Notes: a model not told the origin generated them from the sequence alone. 64,000 nt of DNA from Solwaraspora sp. WMMD1047 (GCF_029626155.1 NZ_JARUBL010000001.1:6290501-6354500); one strand, 5' to 3'. Counted from the first letter of the stretch, positions 1 through 9,700 are shown. Program-made: numbers and translations.

Positions 1-647
1 GGCCAGTCGCCGCGCAGGAAGCGCAGGCCGATCAGGAAGGTGATCACGGCGGGTCCGAGCAGCAGGGTGATCGCCTGCAGCCGGTAGGCGATGCGGTGCC
101 GGGTCAGCTCGACCGCGTTGCCGAAGACGATGACTCCGGCGAGCATCATGAACCCGCCCCACCAGGCCACCTCGCCGAAGTCGAGCCAGTCGGCGTTGAT
201 CAGCTGCAGCGTCACGCCGAGGGCGGCGCCGCTCAGGGCCAGCATGGCGATGGTCCGGTGCAGGCCGCGGACGAGCGGATGGGCCAGGTGCCACAGGTAG
301 GTGCCGGCCACCGCCAGGGCCGGCAGCGTGATCATGAACGGCCAGCCCCAGGCCATCGCCCCGAACATCAGCAGCGCGCCCACGGCGAAGACGAGTCCGC
401 CGAGGCAGGCCACCACGTACCCGGCGAAGGCCCGGCCGCCGCCGCGGACCAGCAGCGGCCCGCCGCTGGCCGCGATCAGGGCGCCGGGGACCAGGACGAA
501 CCCGGCCCACCAGTGGAACCGGTCGACCGACTGGGCGGTGATGGTGATGGCGGCGACCGCCAGGCCGGCGACCGCGACGCTGCCCAGCCAGGCGGTGCCG
601 GTGCCGAGCCCGCCCGGGGGCAGCCGGCCAAGGTCGGTGCTCACCAC
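1..647 (-). CDS. Multi-pass membrane protein, C-terminus cut off by window edge
   Basis: About 215 codons are visible and the frame runs off the left edge without a stop, so the C-terminal part is missing. I place the start at the GTG at 647, which has GGAG five bases upstream; the next codon (644) is also GTG, and an ATG at 701 is in frame and open. The protein is nearly all hydrophobic, with about six membrane segments separated by short loops, including paired tryptophans next to glycines. No family motif is recognised, so no function is assigned. It is the last gene before the Gly/Asp-tailed pair at 848-1832, which is on the same strand. Confidence 0.7.
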   Translation of the reverse strand, partial: MVSTDLGRLPPGGLGTGTAWLGSVAVAGLAVAAITITAQSVDRFHWWAGFVLVPGALIAASGGPLLVRGGGRAFAGYVVACLGGLVFAVGALLMFGAMAWGWPFMITLPALAVAGTYLWHLAHPLVRGLHRTIAMLALSGAALGVTLQLINADWLDFGEVAWWGGFMMLAGVIVFGNAVELTRHRIAYRLQAITLLLGPAVITFLIGLRFLRGDW

Positions 648-847
648 GCCGTCTCCGTGCTCACTCCCCAGACTCTGCCCCGTGCGGCCGCGGCCGACCA
701 TCCCGCCAGCCCTACCGTCGCCCTTCCGGGTAACCGGACGCGCGGACAGCATGCCGTACGCCCCGAACCGGGCGACGGCGGGTGCCCCCGGCGACGGCTG
801 GCCCGGTCGCCCGGGCGTCCGGCCGGCGCGCAGGGCCGACAGCCAAC

Positions 848-1048
848 TCAGTCGCCGCCGCCACCGCCGCCGTCCCCACCGTCGCTGTCGCCGCCGCCCC
901 AGAAGCCGCCGCCCGAGTCGCCGCCCGAACCCGGGTACCCACTGCCGCGACGGCCCCGGCGGCGGTTGCGTCGACTCACCCGGACTCCGAACAGCACGCT
1001 CACGAGCACCAGGCCGATGATGACGACAATTATCAATTCCGCTGGCAT
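848..1048 (-). CDS. Small single-pass membrane protein with Gly/Asp-rich tail
   Basis: A 66-residue protein. One membrane helix lies at about residues 5-22 (IIVVIIGLVLVSVLFGV), followed by an Arg-rich stretch (RRNRRRGRRG) that predicts a cytoplasmic C-terminus, then a tail of Gly, Asp and Ser (GGDSGGGF, GGGDSDGGDG). I chose this ATG rather than the upstream frame start at 1177 because the membrane helix begins right after it and a TACCCT box lies 7 bases upstream, as in leaderless genes. Its neighbour at 1095-1832 has the same layout, a terminal helix and a Gly/Asp tail, so the two may work together. No function known to me. Confidence 0.6.
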   Translation of the reverse strand: MPAELIIVVIIGLVLVSVLFGVRVSRRNRRRGRRGSGYPGSGGDSGGGFWGGGDSDGGDGGGGGGD

Positions 1049-1055
1049 GCCTTGA

Positions 1056-1061
1056 AGGGTA
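1056..1061 (-). promoter_or_regulatory. -10 box for leaderless gene at 1048
   Basis: TACCCT on the minus strand, 7 bases before the ATG at 1048; no Shine-Dalgarno sequence is present. Confidence 0.4.
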
Positions 1062-1094
1062 GGAAGCCCTCGCCAGCCCGCCGGGTTCCCCAGA

Positions 1095-1832
1095 TCAGAA
1101 GTCGCCGCCCCCGAAATCGCCGCCGCCGAAATCGCCCCCGCCAAAGTCACCGCCGCCGTCGTCGAAGCCGTCGGCACCGCCGTCGCCCGCGTCCATTCCG
1201 TCGGCGTAGCCGGCGTCGTAGCCGGGGTCGCCGAACGCCGGGGAGAAGAGAGCGTCGGCGATCAGCATCCCGCCGATCACCCCGGCGCCGGCCGCCAGGC
1301 CGGTCTTCCACCAGGGCGTGGAATACCAGCCGGCCGGCACCGGCCGGCCCTGCATCCGGCCACCGGGGTAGTAGTAGGGCGTGCCGGCGCCCGGCTGCGG
1401 GCCGGCCCGGAAGGTCTGCCCCTGGACGTTCACCTCGCGTTCCATGGTCAACGCGCCGGCTCCCCGGGCGGCGGCGAGCTGCGGCAGCTCGGGACCGGGG
1501 TCGATGCCGAGCGCCGTGCGGGCCGCCCGGATGTAGGTCAGCCCTTCCAGGGCGGTCTCCCGGGCCAGTTCGTACTGCTTCGCGGTGCGGGCCTGTTCCA
1601 GCTGGCTGCCGGCCGCGGTGTACCGCTCCCCCGCGTCGGCGAGCGCCTGCCGGACCGCCGGCTCGTCGCCGTGCAGGTTCATCACCTGGCCGCCGAGCCG
1701 CTCGTACCAGCGGGTGGCCTCGGCCCGGGCGTCGGCCAGTTCGCGCTCGCGCCGGGCCGCGCTCTCCCGCCGCCACCAGACGAAGCCGGCGATCAGCAGC
1801 GCCACGAGCAGCAGAAACCAAATCCCTCTCAT
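1095..1832 (-). CDS. Membrane-anchored coiled-coil protein with GGGDF repeats (DUF1542-like)
   Basis: A 245-residue protein starting MRGIWFLLL. A membrane anchor at residues 2-20 is followed by a charged helical region (about 22-110) rich in Arg, Glu and Ala, a proline/tyrosine-rich middle (PYYYPGG), a second hydrophobic segment (about 175-190), and a tail ending in four copies of GGGDF. The ATG at 1832 is preferred to the upstream GTG at 1850 because TACCGT lies 7 bases before it, a leaderless promoter pattern shared with the divergent gene region. Such proteins are annotated only as DUF1542-type or hypothetical in actinomycetes; the role is unknown. It lies upstream of the gene at 848-1048 on the same strand with 46 bases between them. 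Confidence 0.65.
   Translation of the reverse strand: MRGIWFLLLVALLIAGFVWWRRESAARRERELADARAEATRWYERLGGQVMNLHGDEPAVRQALADAGERYTAAGSQLEQARTAKQYELARETALEGLTYIRAARTALGIDPGPELPQLAAARGAGALTMEREVNVQGQTFRAGPQPGAGTPYYYPGGRMQGRPVPAGWYSTPWWKTGLAAGAGVIGGMLIADALFSPAFGDPGYDAGYADGMDAGDGGADGFDDGGGDFGGGDFGGGDFGGGDF
1098..1157 (-). repeat. 15-bp tandem repeat encoding GGGDF x4
   Basis: Four adjacent 15-base units encode the acidic glycine tail of the gene at 1095-1832. The units differ at third positions only, so selection on the peptide rather than recent DNA slippage is suggested. Confidence 0.7.
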
Positions 1833-1839
1833 GACACGA

Positions 1840-1845
1840 ACGGTA
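1840..1845 (-). promoter_or_regulatory. -10 box for leaderless gene at 1832
   Basis: TACCGT on the minus strand, 7 bases before the ATG at 1832. The divergent rmuC starts only 53 bases away, so both promoters share this gap. Confidence 0.45.
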
Positions 1846-1885
1846 CCCACCCCTGGCTCGGGTACCCGTTTGGCATGCTGCCGGG

Positions 1886-3067
1886 ATGGATGTCGCGACG
1901 CTGGCCGTGGTGGTCGTCTGCCTGGTCGCCGGCGGCGCGGTGGGGTGGCTCGCCGCCCGCGCCCGGGCGGCGGCCGAGATCGCCCGGCTGGACGCGACGC
2001 TCACCGCCACCCGGGACGGCGAGGGCCGGCTGGAGCAGTCGATGCGGGCGCTGAGCTACGAGGCGACGGCCCAGTCCCAGGAGGCGGTGGCCCGCGCGGT
2101 GGCCCCGCTGCACGAGACGCTGCGCCGCTACGAGCAGCGGGTGGCCGAGCTGGAACACGACCGGGTGGACGCGTACGCCGAGCTGCGCGAGCAGGTCCGT
2201 TCGATGAGCGCGGTCTCCGGCGAGCTGCGTACCGAGACCAAGCAACTGGTGGCCGCGCTGCGGGCGCCGCAGGTTCGGGGACGGTGGGGCGAGCACCAGC
2301 TGCGCCGCATCATCGAGGCCGCCGGCATGCTGGAGCACTGCGACTTCGACGAGCAGGTCACCGCCGCCACCGACCGGCAGACCGTCCGGCCCGACCTGGT
2401 GGTGCGGCTGCAGGGCGGGCGGACGGTGGTGGTCGACGCGAAGGCGCCGTTCGACGCCTACCTGACCGCGATGGAGGCCCGCGACGAGCGGACCCGGGAC
2501 GGTCATCTGGACGCGCACGCCCGGCACCTGCGCGCCCATGTGGACGGGCTGGCCGCCAAGTCGTACTGGTCGGCGTTCGCGCAGACGCCGGAGTTCGTGG
2601 TGCTCTTCGTGCCCGCCGACCCGTTCCTCGACGTGGCGTTGCAGCGCGACCCGACGCTGCTGGAGTACGCCTTCGCCCGCAACATCGTGCTGGCCACCCC
2701 GGCCACCCTGGTTGCCCTGCTGCGCACCGTCGCGTACGCGTGGCGGCAGGAGGCGCTGGCCCGCAACGCGCTGGCCGTGCACGAGCTGGCCCGGGAGCTG
2801 TACGGCCGGCTGGCCACCCTCGGGGACCACGTCTCCAAGCTGGGTGGATCGCTCGGCGCGGCGGTCACCGCGTACAACCGGGCGGTCGGCTCGCTGGAGG
2901 CCCGGGTGCTGGTCAGCGCCCGGCGCCTCGCCGAGCTGGGGGTCTCCGACGACGAGCTGCCGGCGCCCGCCCAGGTGGAGCTGGCCCCCCGCCAGCCGCA
3001 GGCACCCGAGCTGCTCGCACCCACCGATCCGCCGCCGGTCACCGGCTCGCCGGCAGCCGGTTCCTGA
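1886..3067 (+). CDS. rmuC: RmuC-family DNA recombination protein
   Basis: A 393-residue protein. Layout: a membrane helix at residues 4-24, a coiled coil from about 30 to 125, then the RmuC nuclease-like core with GRWGE at 132-136 and a PD-x(n)-DAK arrangement (RPDLVVRL at 168-175, VVVDAK at 181-186), the PD-(D/E)xK-type site of this family. RmuC proteins limit recombination at short inverted repeats and are probable membrane-tethered nucleases. The C-terminal 60 residues are Pro/Glu-rich and probably disordered. It is divergent from the DUF1542-like gene. The nearby exonuclease VII genes (xseA, xseB) are also DNA-metabolism genes, but there is no operon link. Confidence 0.9.
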   Translation: MDVATLAVVVVCLVAGGAVGWLAARARAAAEIARLDATLTATRDGEGRLEQSMRALSYEATAQSQEAVARAVAPLHETLRRYEQRVAELEHDRVDAYAELREQVRSMSAVSGELRTETKQLVAALRAPQVRGRWGEHQLRRIIEAAGMLEHCDFDEQVTAATDRQTVRPDLVVRLQGGRTVVVDAKAPFDAYLTAMEARDERTRDGHLDAHARHLRAHVDGLAAKSYWSAFAQTPEFVVLFVPADPFLDVALQRDPTLLEYAFARNIVLATPATLVALLRTVAYAWRQEALARNALAVHELARELYGRLATLGDHVSKLGGSLGAAVTAYNRAVGSLEARVLVSARRLAELGVSDDELPAPAQVELAPRQPQAPELLAPTDPPPVTGSPAAGS

Positions 3068-3232
3068 CCGGAGCCGGCGGAAAACGGGCAGAAGACGGGC
3101 GGGAGACGGGCGCCGCCAGGTCACGGGCAGGTCACAAGGGCCACTTCGGTATCGACAGCCTCATTCGTAACGCGAAGGATTCCGATCACCGTGCCCTACC
3201 ACCAGGGCCCTGTTCTCTCGGAGGACGAGAAC

Positions 3233-6200
3233 GTGAGTAGACCCCGCATCTGGAGCCGGCGTACCTCCGCCGCGCTCCTCGCGTCCGTCGTGGCGGCCGG
3301 CGCCATGACCGTGACGGGCGGCGCCACCGCGAGCGCCAACCCGTCGACCGAGGCCGACGTGCTCAAGGAGACCCCTGCCGACACGTTGGGCTCGCACGAC
3401 CTCGAACTGCTCGCCGAGGCCGAGGCCGAGGGCGAGAAGGAGGTCATGCTCATCGTCGCCACCGACAAGGGCGAGACCGCCGACGTCGCCGCCGAGCTGC
3501 GCAAGCTGGGTGGCCAGATCGCCCGGCAGGTGAACGAGGTCGGTTACGTCCGCGCCCAGGTGCCGACCGGGTCCGTCGTCCGGGCCGCCAAGCTGCCCGG
3601 CGTGGCCGCGATCGACCTGGACGAGTCGATCCCGCTGCCGGACCCCGAGCCGGAGTCGACCGGCGCCGCCCGCTCCACCGCCGCCGCGGCCGCGCCCGGC
3701 CCGGACACCCCGGCCGTCAACCCGTACCTGCCGACGCACGAGACCGGGGCGGTCGCCTTCAAGACGGCCCACCCCGAGTGGGACGGCCGGGGCGTGACGA
3801 TCGGCATCATGGACTCCGGCGTCGACCTGGACCACCCGGCGCTGCAGACCACCACCACCGGTGAGCGCAAGATCGTCGACTGGTTCACCGCCACCGACCC
3901 GATCTTCGACAACGACGGCACCTGGCGGGCGATGCTCACCGAGGTCACCGGCCCCACCTTCACGTACTCCGGCGCCACCTGGACCGCCCCGGCCGGCACC
4001 TGGCGGGTCAACCAGTTCTCCGAGTCCATCACCGGGGCCAGTGCGCCCAGCGGCGACGTCAACCGGGACGGTGACACCACCGACCGGTTCGGCATCCTCT
4101 ACAACCCGGCCAACGGTGACATCCGGGTGGACGCCAACCTCAACCGCGACTTCACCGACGACGCCGTCATGCGCCCGTACGGCGAGCGCTTCGACGTGGG
4201 CCACTTCGGCACCGACAACACCGCCACCGCCGTACGCGAGCAGATGCCGTTCGTCGTCGAGTACCGCGAGGACGTGGACCTGAGCCCGTACGGCGGGCAG
4301 TACGTCGGGCAGACCGCCGACTTCGTCAACATCGGCATCGTGGAGAGCGCGCACGGCTCGCACGTCGCCGGCATCACCGCCGCCAACGACATGTTCGGCA
4401 ACAGCGTCTTCGACGGCGCCGCGCCGGGTGCCAAGCTGGTCTCCGCCCGCGCCTGCTCGTGGGGCGGCGGCTGCACCGCCGCCGCGCTCACCGACGGCAT
4501 GGTCGAGCTGGTCGTCAACCGCGGCGTCGACGTGGTGAACATGTCGATCGGCGGCCTGCCGGCCCTGAACGACGGCAACAACGCCCGCGCCCAGCTCTAC
4601 AACCGGCTGATCAACGACTACGGCGTACAGCTGTTCATCTCGGCCGGCAACTCCGGTCCGGGTGTCAACTCCGTCGGTGACCCGTCGGTCGCCTCCGACG
4701 TGGTCAGCGTCGCCGCCGCGGTCAGCAAGGACACCTGGCAGGCCAACTACGGCTCGACGGTGCGGGAGCGCTACAACCTGTTCAACTTCTCGTCCCGGGG
4801 GCCGCGCGAGGACGGCGGCTTCAAGCCGAACATCACGGCTCCGGGTGCCGCCATCTCGACCACGCCGCTGTGGATGGCGGGCAACCCGGTTCCCGAGGCC
4901 GGCTACCCGCTGGCGCCCGGCTACCAGATGCAGAACGGCACCTCGATGTCCTCGCCGCAGGCGACCGGGGCGGCCGCGCTGCTGCTCTCGGCGGCCAAGG
5001 CCACCGACCGGGGCGTCTCGCCGGCCGCACTGCGCCGGGCCATCTACAGCTCGGCCCGGTGGATCGACGGCGTGCCCGCGCACGGCCAGGGCAACGGCCG
5101 TTTCAACGTCAACGGCGCCTGGCAGCTGCTGCGCGTCGGGGTGGAGACCCGCGCCTACACGGTCGACGCGCCGGTCTGCACCGCGATCTCCGAGTTCCTC
5201 GCCACCCCCAACCGGGGTACCGGCGTCTACAACCGGTGCCCGGCGGCCGAGGGCGGCCAGCGGGCCGGGCAGGCGAAGACCTACCAGGTCAAGCTGACCC
5301 GGACCAGCGGCCCGGCCGGCCGGATCATCCACGACCTGGAGTTGGTCGGCAACGACGGCGCCTTCACCTCGATCCGGCAGCAGGTCGGCCTGCAGCTCAA
5401 CGAGACCGTCACCGTGCCGGTGAAGGTCCGGGCGGACGCGGGCGTGCACAGCGCGATCCTGCGGGTGGACGACCCGAACACCCCGGCGGTCGACTTCGAG
5501 TTCCTGAACACGGTCATCGTCTCCACCGACGCCAAGGCCCCGGGGTACGCGTTCAGCACCACCGGCAACGTGGACCGCAACTCGTTCAAGTCCTTCTTCG
5601 TCACGGTGCCCGAGGGCGCCTCGGCGTTGCAGGTCAACCTCTCCGGCATCGCCACCGGCTCGCACACCCGGTTCATCGCCTACAACCCGTACGGCGTTCC
5701 GATGGAGAGCACCTCCAGCCTGGTCTGCTACACCAACTTCTCCGACCCGGCCGGCTGCAAGCCGCAGGAGCGGGACTACCAGAACCCGCTGCCCGGGGTC
5801 TGGGAGATCCAGGTGGAGTCGCGGCGTACCTCGCCGGCGTTGGGGAACCCGTTCGAGTTGACCGCCCGGGTGCAGGGCGTCAAGGTCGAGCCGGCCGTGG
5901 TGGAGCTGCCCAGCGTCACCGCGGGTGAACCCACCCCGGTCACCTGGAAGCTGACCAACACCTTCGGTCCGGTCACCGTCACCGGGCAGGGCGGTCCGCT
6001 CGGCAGCGCGGCGGTGGACCGGCCGACGATCGGCAACCACGAGGTGCAGACCTACGAGGTGACCGTGCCGGAGGGTGCCACCAGGCTGGACGTCGCGATC
6101 GGCAACACCAGCGACCTCGCCGCCGACCTGGACCTCTTCGTCCGGCGCAGCGGCGTGCTGGTCGGGCAGTCCGCCGACGGCGACTCGGAGGAGTCGGTCT

Positions 6201-6496
6201 CGCTTGTCAACCCGGTGCCGGGCGTCTACACCATCGAGGTGGACGGCTACTCCGTGCCGGCCGGCACCACCGAGTACGACTACCGGGACGTGTTCTACTC
6301 GGCGGCGCTCGGCTCGGTCTCGGTCCCGGCTACGTCGGTGACGCTCGCCAACGGGGCCACCGCCACCGTCAGCGGCTCGGTCACCGCCGAGGCCGCACCG
6401 GCCGCCGGCCGGCAGCTCTTCGGCGAGATGGTCGTCGTGACCGACGAGGGCGCGATCGTCGGCCGCGGCAACGTCCTGATCGGTTCGGTGAGCTGA
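3233..6496 (+). CDS. Secreted subtilisin-like (S8) serine protease, large
   Basis: An 1087-residue protein starting at a GTG with GGAGG eight bases upstream; an in-frame start at 3191 is rejected because it lacks this site and would bury the signal peptide. Residues 1-35 form a signal peptide (Arg-rich start, hydrophobic core, ASA-N cleavage). A propeptide-like region follows, then the catalytic triad: Asp194 (MDSGVD), His374 (HGSHVAG) and Ser571 (GTSMSSP). The 180 residues between Asp and His are long for the family and look like an inserted loop or domain. After about 650 come beta-rich C-terminal domains; the last 150 residues resemble pre-peptidase C-terminal modules. Probable exported protease, transcribed alone, ending at a strong terminator. 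Confidence 0.9.
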   Translation: MSRPRIWSRRTSAALLASVVAAGAMTVTGGATASANPSTEADVLKETPADTLGSHDLELLAEAEAEGEKEVMLIVATDKGETADVAAELRKLGGQIARQVNEVGYVRAQVPTGSVVRAAKLPGVAAIDLDESIPLPDPEPESTGAARSTAAAAAPGPDTPAVNPYLPTHETGAVAFKTAHPEWDGRGVTIGIMDSGVDLDHPALQTTTTGERKIVDWFTATDPIFDNDGTWRAMLTEVTGPTFTYSGATWTAPAGTWRVNQFSESITGASAPSGDVNRDGDTTDRFGILYNPANGDIRVDANLNRDFTDDAVMRPYGERFDVGHFGTDNTATAVREQMPFVVEYREDVDLSPYGGQYVGQTADFVNIGIVESAHGSHVAGITAANDMFGNSVFDGAAPGAKLVSARACSWGGGCTAAALTDGMVELVVNRGVDVVNMSIGGLPALNDGNNARAQLYNRLINDYGVQLFISAGNSGPGVNSVGDPSVASDVVSVAAAVSKDTWQANYGSTVRERYNLFNFSSRGPREDGGFKPNITAPGAAISTTPLWMAGNPVPEAGYPLAPGYQMQNGTSMSSPQATGAAALLLSAAKATDRGVSPAALRRAIYSSARWIDGVPAHGQGNGRFNVNGAWQLLRVGVETRAYTVDAPVCTAISEFLATPNRGTGVYNRCPAAEGGQRAGQAKTYQVKLTRTSGPAGRIIHDLELVGNDGAFTSIRQQVGLQLNETVTVPVKVRADAGVHSAILRVDDPNTPAVDFEFLNTVIVSTDAKAPGYAFSTTGNVDRNSFKSFFVTVPEGASALQVNLSGIATGSHTRFIAYNPYGVPMESTSSLVCYTNFSDPAGCKPQERDYQNPLPGVWEIQVESRRTSPALGNPFELTARVQGVKVEPAVVELPSVTAGEPTPVTWKLTNTFGPVTVTGQGGPLGSAAVDRPTIGNHEVQTYEVTVPEGATRLDVAIGNTSDLAADLDLFVRRSGVLVGQSADGDSEESVSLVNPVPGVYTIEVDGYSVPAGTTEYDYRDVFYSAALGSVSVPATSVTLANGATATVSGSVTAEAAPAAGRQLFGEMVVVTDEGAIVGRGNVLIGSVS

Positions 6497-6540
6497 AACG
6501 GGCTCGGTGGGCTGAAGCCCACTGAGCAGTGAGAACAGGC

Positions 6541-6570
6541 GGAGCCCGTCCCCTTCGGGGGGCGGGCTCC
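6541..6570. terminator. Strong hairpin between convergent genes
   Basis: GGAGCCCG (6541-6548) pairs with CGGGCTCC (6563-6570), and the inner C and G runs extend the stem to a TTC loop. It lies between the plus-strand protease and the minus-strand lipoprotein and probably serves both. Confidence 0.8.
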
Positions 6571-6583
6571 GGTCGTGGGGGAC

Positions 6584-7030
6584 TCAGGCGGGTCGGGCGC
6601 TGCGTACCAGGAGCGGGGTGCCCTGCTGGCAGGTGGTCATCAGGTCCGGCTGGAGCTCGCCGGTGACGGTCACCCGGGCGCCGGAGCGCAGCAGCGTCTT
6701 GTCGCCGCCGACCAGCAGGTAGTCGTTGAGCAGCAGGCAGCCGACCTCGACTCCGGCGACGATGGTGCCGCTGATCGTGATGGTGCCGCTGGGCCTGACC
6801 GCGCCGGGTGGACCGGGGGTCAGCGACTTGCCGGGCCCCGCCGTGGGCGGCACGACCGGCGGGTCACCGGGAGCGGTCGGGACGCCGGGAACGGAGGGAT
6901 TGGTCGGTTCGGCGGGCGACGTCACGGTTCCTCCCGGCTCGTCCGGCTCCTGGCCGGCGTCCCGCGCTCCGCAGCCGGCCAGGGCCAGGCAGGTGAGCAG
7001 GGTCGCGGCGGCGATCCGGAACTTTCTCAT
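6584..7030 (-). CDS. Small lipoprotein
   Basis: A 148-residue protein with an N-terminal lipoprotein signal: MRKFRIAAA, hydrophobic core, lipobox LALAGC with the modified Cys at 20. A long Pro/Gly/Thr-rich linker (about 25-70) leads to a small beta-rich domain (about 75-148) with two further cysteines that may form a disulphide. The ATG overlaps the ispH stop codon (ATGA), so translation is coupled to ispH. Once lipidated it would sit on the outer face of the membrane. The C-terminal domain is not recognised and its partner is unknown. Confidence 0.75.
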   Translation of the reverse strand: MRKFRIAAATLLTCLALAGCGARDAGQEPDEPGGTVTSPAEPTNPSVPGVPTAPGDPPVVPPTAGPGKSLTPGPPGAVRPSGTITISGTIVAGVEVGCLLLNDYLLVGGDKTLLRSGARVTVTGELQPDLMTTCQQGTPLLVRSARPA

Positions 7031-8046
7031 ACTCCTTCGACGCGAGGGCCGGCCGAGCCGTTCCCGGCCGCCACGGCGGCCTTCATGTCGCGCCGCAGCT
7101 CCGGCGGCAGCGCGAAGGTGAGCTTCTCGTCGGCGGTGGTGATCACGTTGACGTCGGCGAACCCGCGCGCGGCGAGGTGGTCGAGCACCTCGGTCACCAG
7201 GTCGTCGGGGACGCTCGCGCCGGAGGTCAGCCCGACCGTGGTGGCACCTTCCAGCCACTCGTCGGCGATCTCCGAGGCGTAGTCGATCAGGTAACCGGCG
7301 CGCGCTCCGGCGTCGAGCGCCACCTCGACCAGGCGCACCGAGTTGGACGAGTTGCGCGAGCCGACGACGAGCACCACGTCGCAGTCGGGGGCGATCTCCT
7401 TGACCACGTGCTGGCGGTTCTGGGTGGCGTAGCAGATGTCGTCGCTCGGCGGCGACTGCAGCAGCGGCAGCCGGCGCTTGAGCCGCGCCACGGTCTCCAT
7501 CGTCTCGTCGACCGAGAGCGTGGTCTGCGACAACCACACCACCTTCGACGGGTCCCGGACGGTCACCCTGTCGGCGTCCTCCGGCCCGTCCACCAGTTGG
7601 ATGTGGGCCGGCGCCTCACCGGAGGTGCCGATCACCTCCTCGTGGCCCTCGTGGCCGATGAGCAGGATGTCGTAGTCGTCGGCGGCGAACCGGCGCGCCT
7701 CGTGATGCACCTTGGTGACCAGCGGGCAGGTGGCGTCGATGGCCCGCAGCGACCGCTCGCGGGCCTGCTCGTGGACCTCCGGCGCGACGCCGTGCGCCGA
7801 GAAGACCACGGTGGCCCCCTCGGGCACCTCCTCGTTCTCCTCGACGAAGATCGCGCCCCGCCGTTCCAGCGTCGACACCACGTGCTTGTTGTGCACGATC
7901 TGCTTGCGCACGTAGATCGGCGAGCCGTAGAGCTTGAGCGCCTCCTCCACGGTCTGCACGGCGCGGTCCACACCGGCGCAGTAGCCACGGGGATTCGCCA
8001 GCAGTACGCGCTTACGGGTCGGGGTTGTCGCCTCAGCCTCGATCAC
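7027..8046 (-). CDS. ispH: 4-hydroxy-3-methylbut-2-enyl diphosphate reductase
   Basis: A 339-residue enzyme for the last step of the non-mevalonate isoprenoid pathway, reducing HMBPP to IPP and DMAPP with an iron-sulfur cluster. The three cluster-binding cysteines are visible: Cys23 (RGYCAGV), Cys107 (DATCPLV) and Cys205 ([10 protein letters not shown]), with the substrate-site histidines and SxN motif (GSRNSSNS) of IspH. Length is normal. It is translationally coupled to the downstream lipoprotein and faces xseA divergently, an order common in actinobacteria. Its IPP/DMAPP products would feed the isoprenyl transferase at 31.9 kb. Confidence 0.97.
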   Translation of the reverse strand: MIEAEATTPTRKRVLLANPRGYCAGVDRAVQTVEEALKLYGSPIYVRKQIVHNKHVVSTLERRGAIFVEENEEVPEGATVVFSAHGVAPEVHEQARERSLRAIDATCPLVTKVHHEARRFAADDYDILLIGHEGHEEVIGTSGEAPAHIQLVDGPEDADRVTVRDPSKVVWLSQTTLSVDETMETVARLKRRLPLLQSPPSDDICYATQNRQHVVKEIAPDCDVVLVVGSRNSSNSVRLVEVALDAGARAGYLIDYASEIADEWLEGATTVGLTSGASVPDDLVTEVLDHLAARGFADVNVITTADEKLTFALPPELRRDMKAAVAAGNGSAGPRVEGV

Positions 8047-8084
8047 CCGGCCAGTCTACGTCGCGCCCCGGCAGGCCATAGGGT

Positions 8085-9317
8085 GTGCGGGTGGCCGAGG
8101 CAGGGGTGGAAGGGCAGCGGAGCAGCTCGGACGAGCCGTGGCCGGTGCGGGTGGTCAGCCGGAAGATCAGCGCCTGGATCGCCAAGCTCGGCTGGGTCTG
8201 GGTGGACGGCCAGGTGGCCCAGATCAGCCGTCGCCCCGGCGCGGCCACCGTCTTTCTCACTCTGCGTGACCCGTCCGCCGACCTGAGCCTCACCGTCACC
8301 ACCAACCGTGACGTGCTGGACCTCGGGGCTCCGGAGTTGGCCGAGGGGGCCCGGGTGGTGGTCCGCGCGAAGCCCGAGTTCTATCCGGCCCGGGGCACGC
8401 TGAGCCTGCGCGCGGACGAGATCCGGCAGGTCGGGCTCGGCGAGCTGCTGGCCCGGCTGGAGAAGCTCAAGAAGCTGCTCGCCGCCGAGGGGTTGTTCGA
8501 CCGGGCGCGCAAGCGCCGCCCGCCGTTCCTGCCGAACCGGGTCGGCCTGATCACCGGCCGGGCGTCGGCGGCCGAGCGGGATGTGCTCACCAACGCCCGG
8601 CGCCGCTGGCCGGCGGTCGACTTCCGGACGGTGAACGTCGCCGTGCAGGGGCCGACCGCCGTACCCCAGATCATCGACGCGTTGAAGGTGCTGGACGCCG
8701 ACCCGGCGGTCGACGTGATCGTGCTGGCCCGCGGCGGCGGCGGCATCGAGGACCTGCTGCCCTTCTCCGACGAGGCGCTGTGCCGGGCGGTCTTCGCCTG
8801 CCGTACGCCGGTGGTGAGCGCGATCGGGCACGAGACCGACGCGCCGCTCGTCGACTACGTGGCCGACCTGCGCGCCTCCACCCCGACCGACGCGGCCAAG
8901 CGGATCGTGCCGGATCTGGCCGAGGAGATCCAGCTGATCCGGCAGGCCCGGCACCGGCTCGACCGGGCGGTGCTCGGCCTGCTCGACCGCGAGTCCCACC
9001 GGATCGACGCGATCCGGTCCCGTCCGGTGCTGGCCCGCCCCGAGGTGATGCTCGACCAGCGGGCCTCCGACCTGGTGGCACTGCGGGACCGGGCCACCCG
9101 CTGCCTGGACCACCGGCTGGCCACCGCCGCCGGTGAGCTGCGCCACACGGTGGCCCGGCTCCGCGCGCTGTCGCCGGCCGCGACCCTGGACCGCGGGTAC
9201 GCCATCGTGCGGCGCGCCGACGGCCACGTGGTGCGGGCGGCCGACGAGGTGGGCGGCGGCGACCCGCTGCGGGTACGCCTCGGCGCCGGCGAGATCTCTG
9301 TCACGGTGGACGGCTGA
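8085..9317 (+). CDS. xseA: Exodeoxyribonuclease VII large subunit
   Basis: A 410-residue protein. An N-terminal OB-fold (about 22-115) is followed by the catalytic core with the family motif [13 protein letters not shown] (about 213-225) and [21 protein letters not shown] (in two parts, about 245-266), then a helical C-terminal region and the short tail containing LDRGYAI. With XseB it forms the exonuclease that degrades single-stranded DNA from both ends. The start is a GTG at 8085; GTG at 8091 is also possible. It is followed 117 bases downstream by xseB on the same strand. Confidence 0.95.
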   Translation: MRVAEAGVEGQRSSSDEPWPVRVVSRKISAWIAKLGWVWVDGQVAQISRRPGAATVFLTLRDPSADLSLTVTTNRDVLDLGAPELAEGARVVVRAKPEFYPARGTLSLRADEIRQVGLGELLARLEKLKKLLAAEGLFDRARKRRPPFLPNRVGLITGRASAAERDVLTNARRRWPAVDFRTVNVAVQGPTAVPQIIDALKVLDADPAVDVIVLARGGGGIEDLLPFSDEALCRAVFACRTPVVSAIGHETDAPLVDYVADLRASTPTDAAKRIVPDLAEEIQLIRQARHRLDRAVLGLLDRESHRIDAIRSRPVLARPEVMLDQRASDLVALRDRATRCLDHRLATAAGELRHTVARLRALSPAATLDRGYAIVRRADGHVVRAADEVGGGDPLRVRLGAGEISVTVDG

Positions 9318-9434
9318 TCGTCCGCCGGCGGTCAGCAGCCGGCTGGCGACGGCCCGCGACCGCCGCCCGGCGGGCCCGCACGGGCGGGCCGCTGCGGTGT
9401 GCTGAGATGAAACCCCGACGAGTGGCGAGAGGCT

Positions 9435-9674
9435 ATGACTGACAAGCGCAACGGTGCCGGACCGGACGACGAGCGGCCCAGCTACGAGCAGGCCCGGGCC
9501 GAGCTGGCGTCGGTGGTCGAGCGGCTGGAGGCCGGCGGTACGTCACTGGAGGAGTCGCTGGCGCTGTGGGAACGCGGCGAGCGGCTGGCCGAGATCTGCC
9601 AGGGCTGGCTGGACGGCGCCCGCGACCGCCTCGACGCGGCCCGGCAGGCGCGCGACCGATCTTCGGCGGGCTGA
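9435..9674 (+). CDS. xseB: Exodeoxyribonuclease VII small subunit
   Basis: A 79-residue protein matching XseB: the pattern SYEQARAELASVVERLEAG followed by SLEESLALWERGERLA is diagnostic. It forms a helical hairpin that binds the C-terminal helices of XseA. It lies directly downstream of xseA and the two are probably co-transcribed. The stop codon sits inside the left arm of a hairpin that separates it from the convergent lipoprotein gene. Confidence 0.95.
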   Translation: MTDKRNGAGPDDERPSYEQARAELASVVERLEAGGTSLEESLALWERGERLAEICQGWLDGARDRLDAARQARDRSSAG

Positions 9675-9692
9675 CCTGCCCGGCCAGCCCGC
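9666..9692. terminator. Short hairpin between convergent xseB and lipoprotein
   Basis: GCGGGCTG (9666-9673) and CAGCCCGC (9685-9692) form an 8-bp stem in the 26-base gap between convergent genes. Confidence 0.5.
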
Positions 9693-9700
9693 GCTCGCGG

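Noticed and set aside
3161-6040. A 959-codon minus-strand frame opposite the subtilase
   Set aside because: It is a G+C-driven shadow: the plus strand has a full signal peptide and catalytic triad, while the minus frame has Arg/Gly/Val-rich sequence without motifs.
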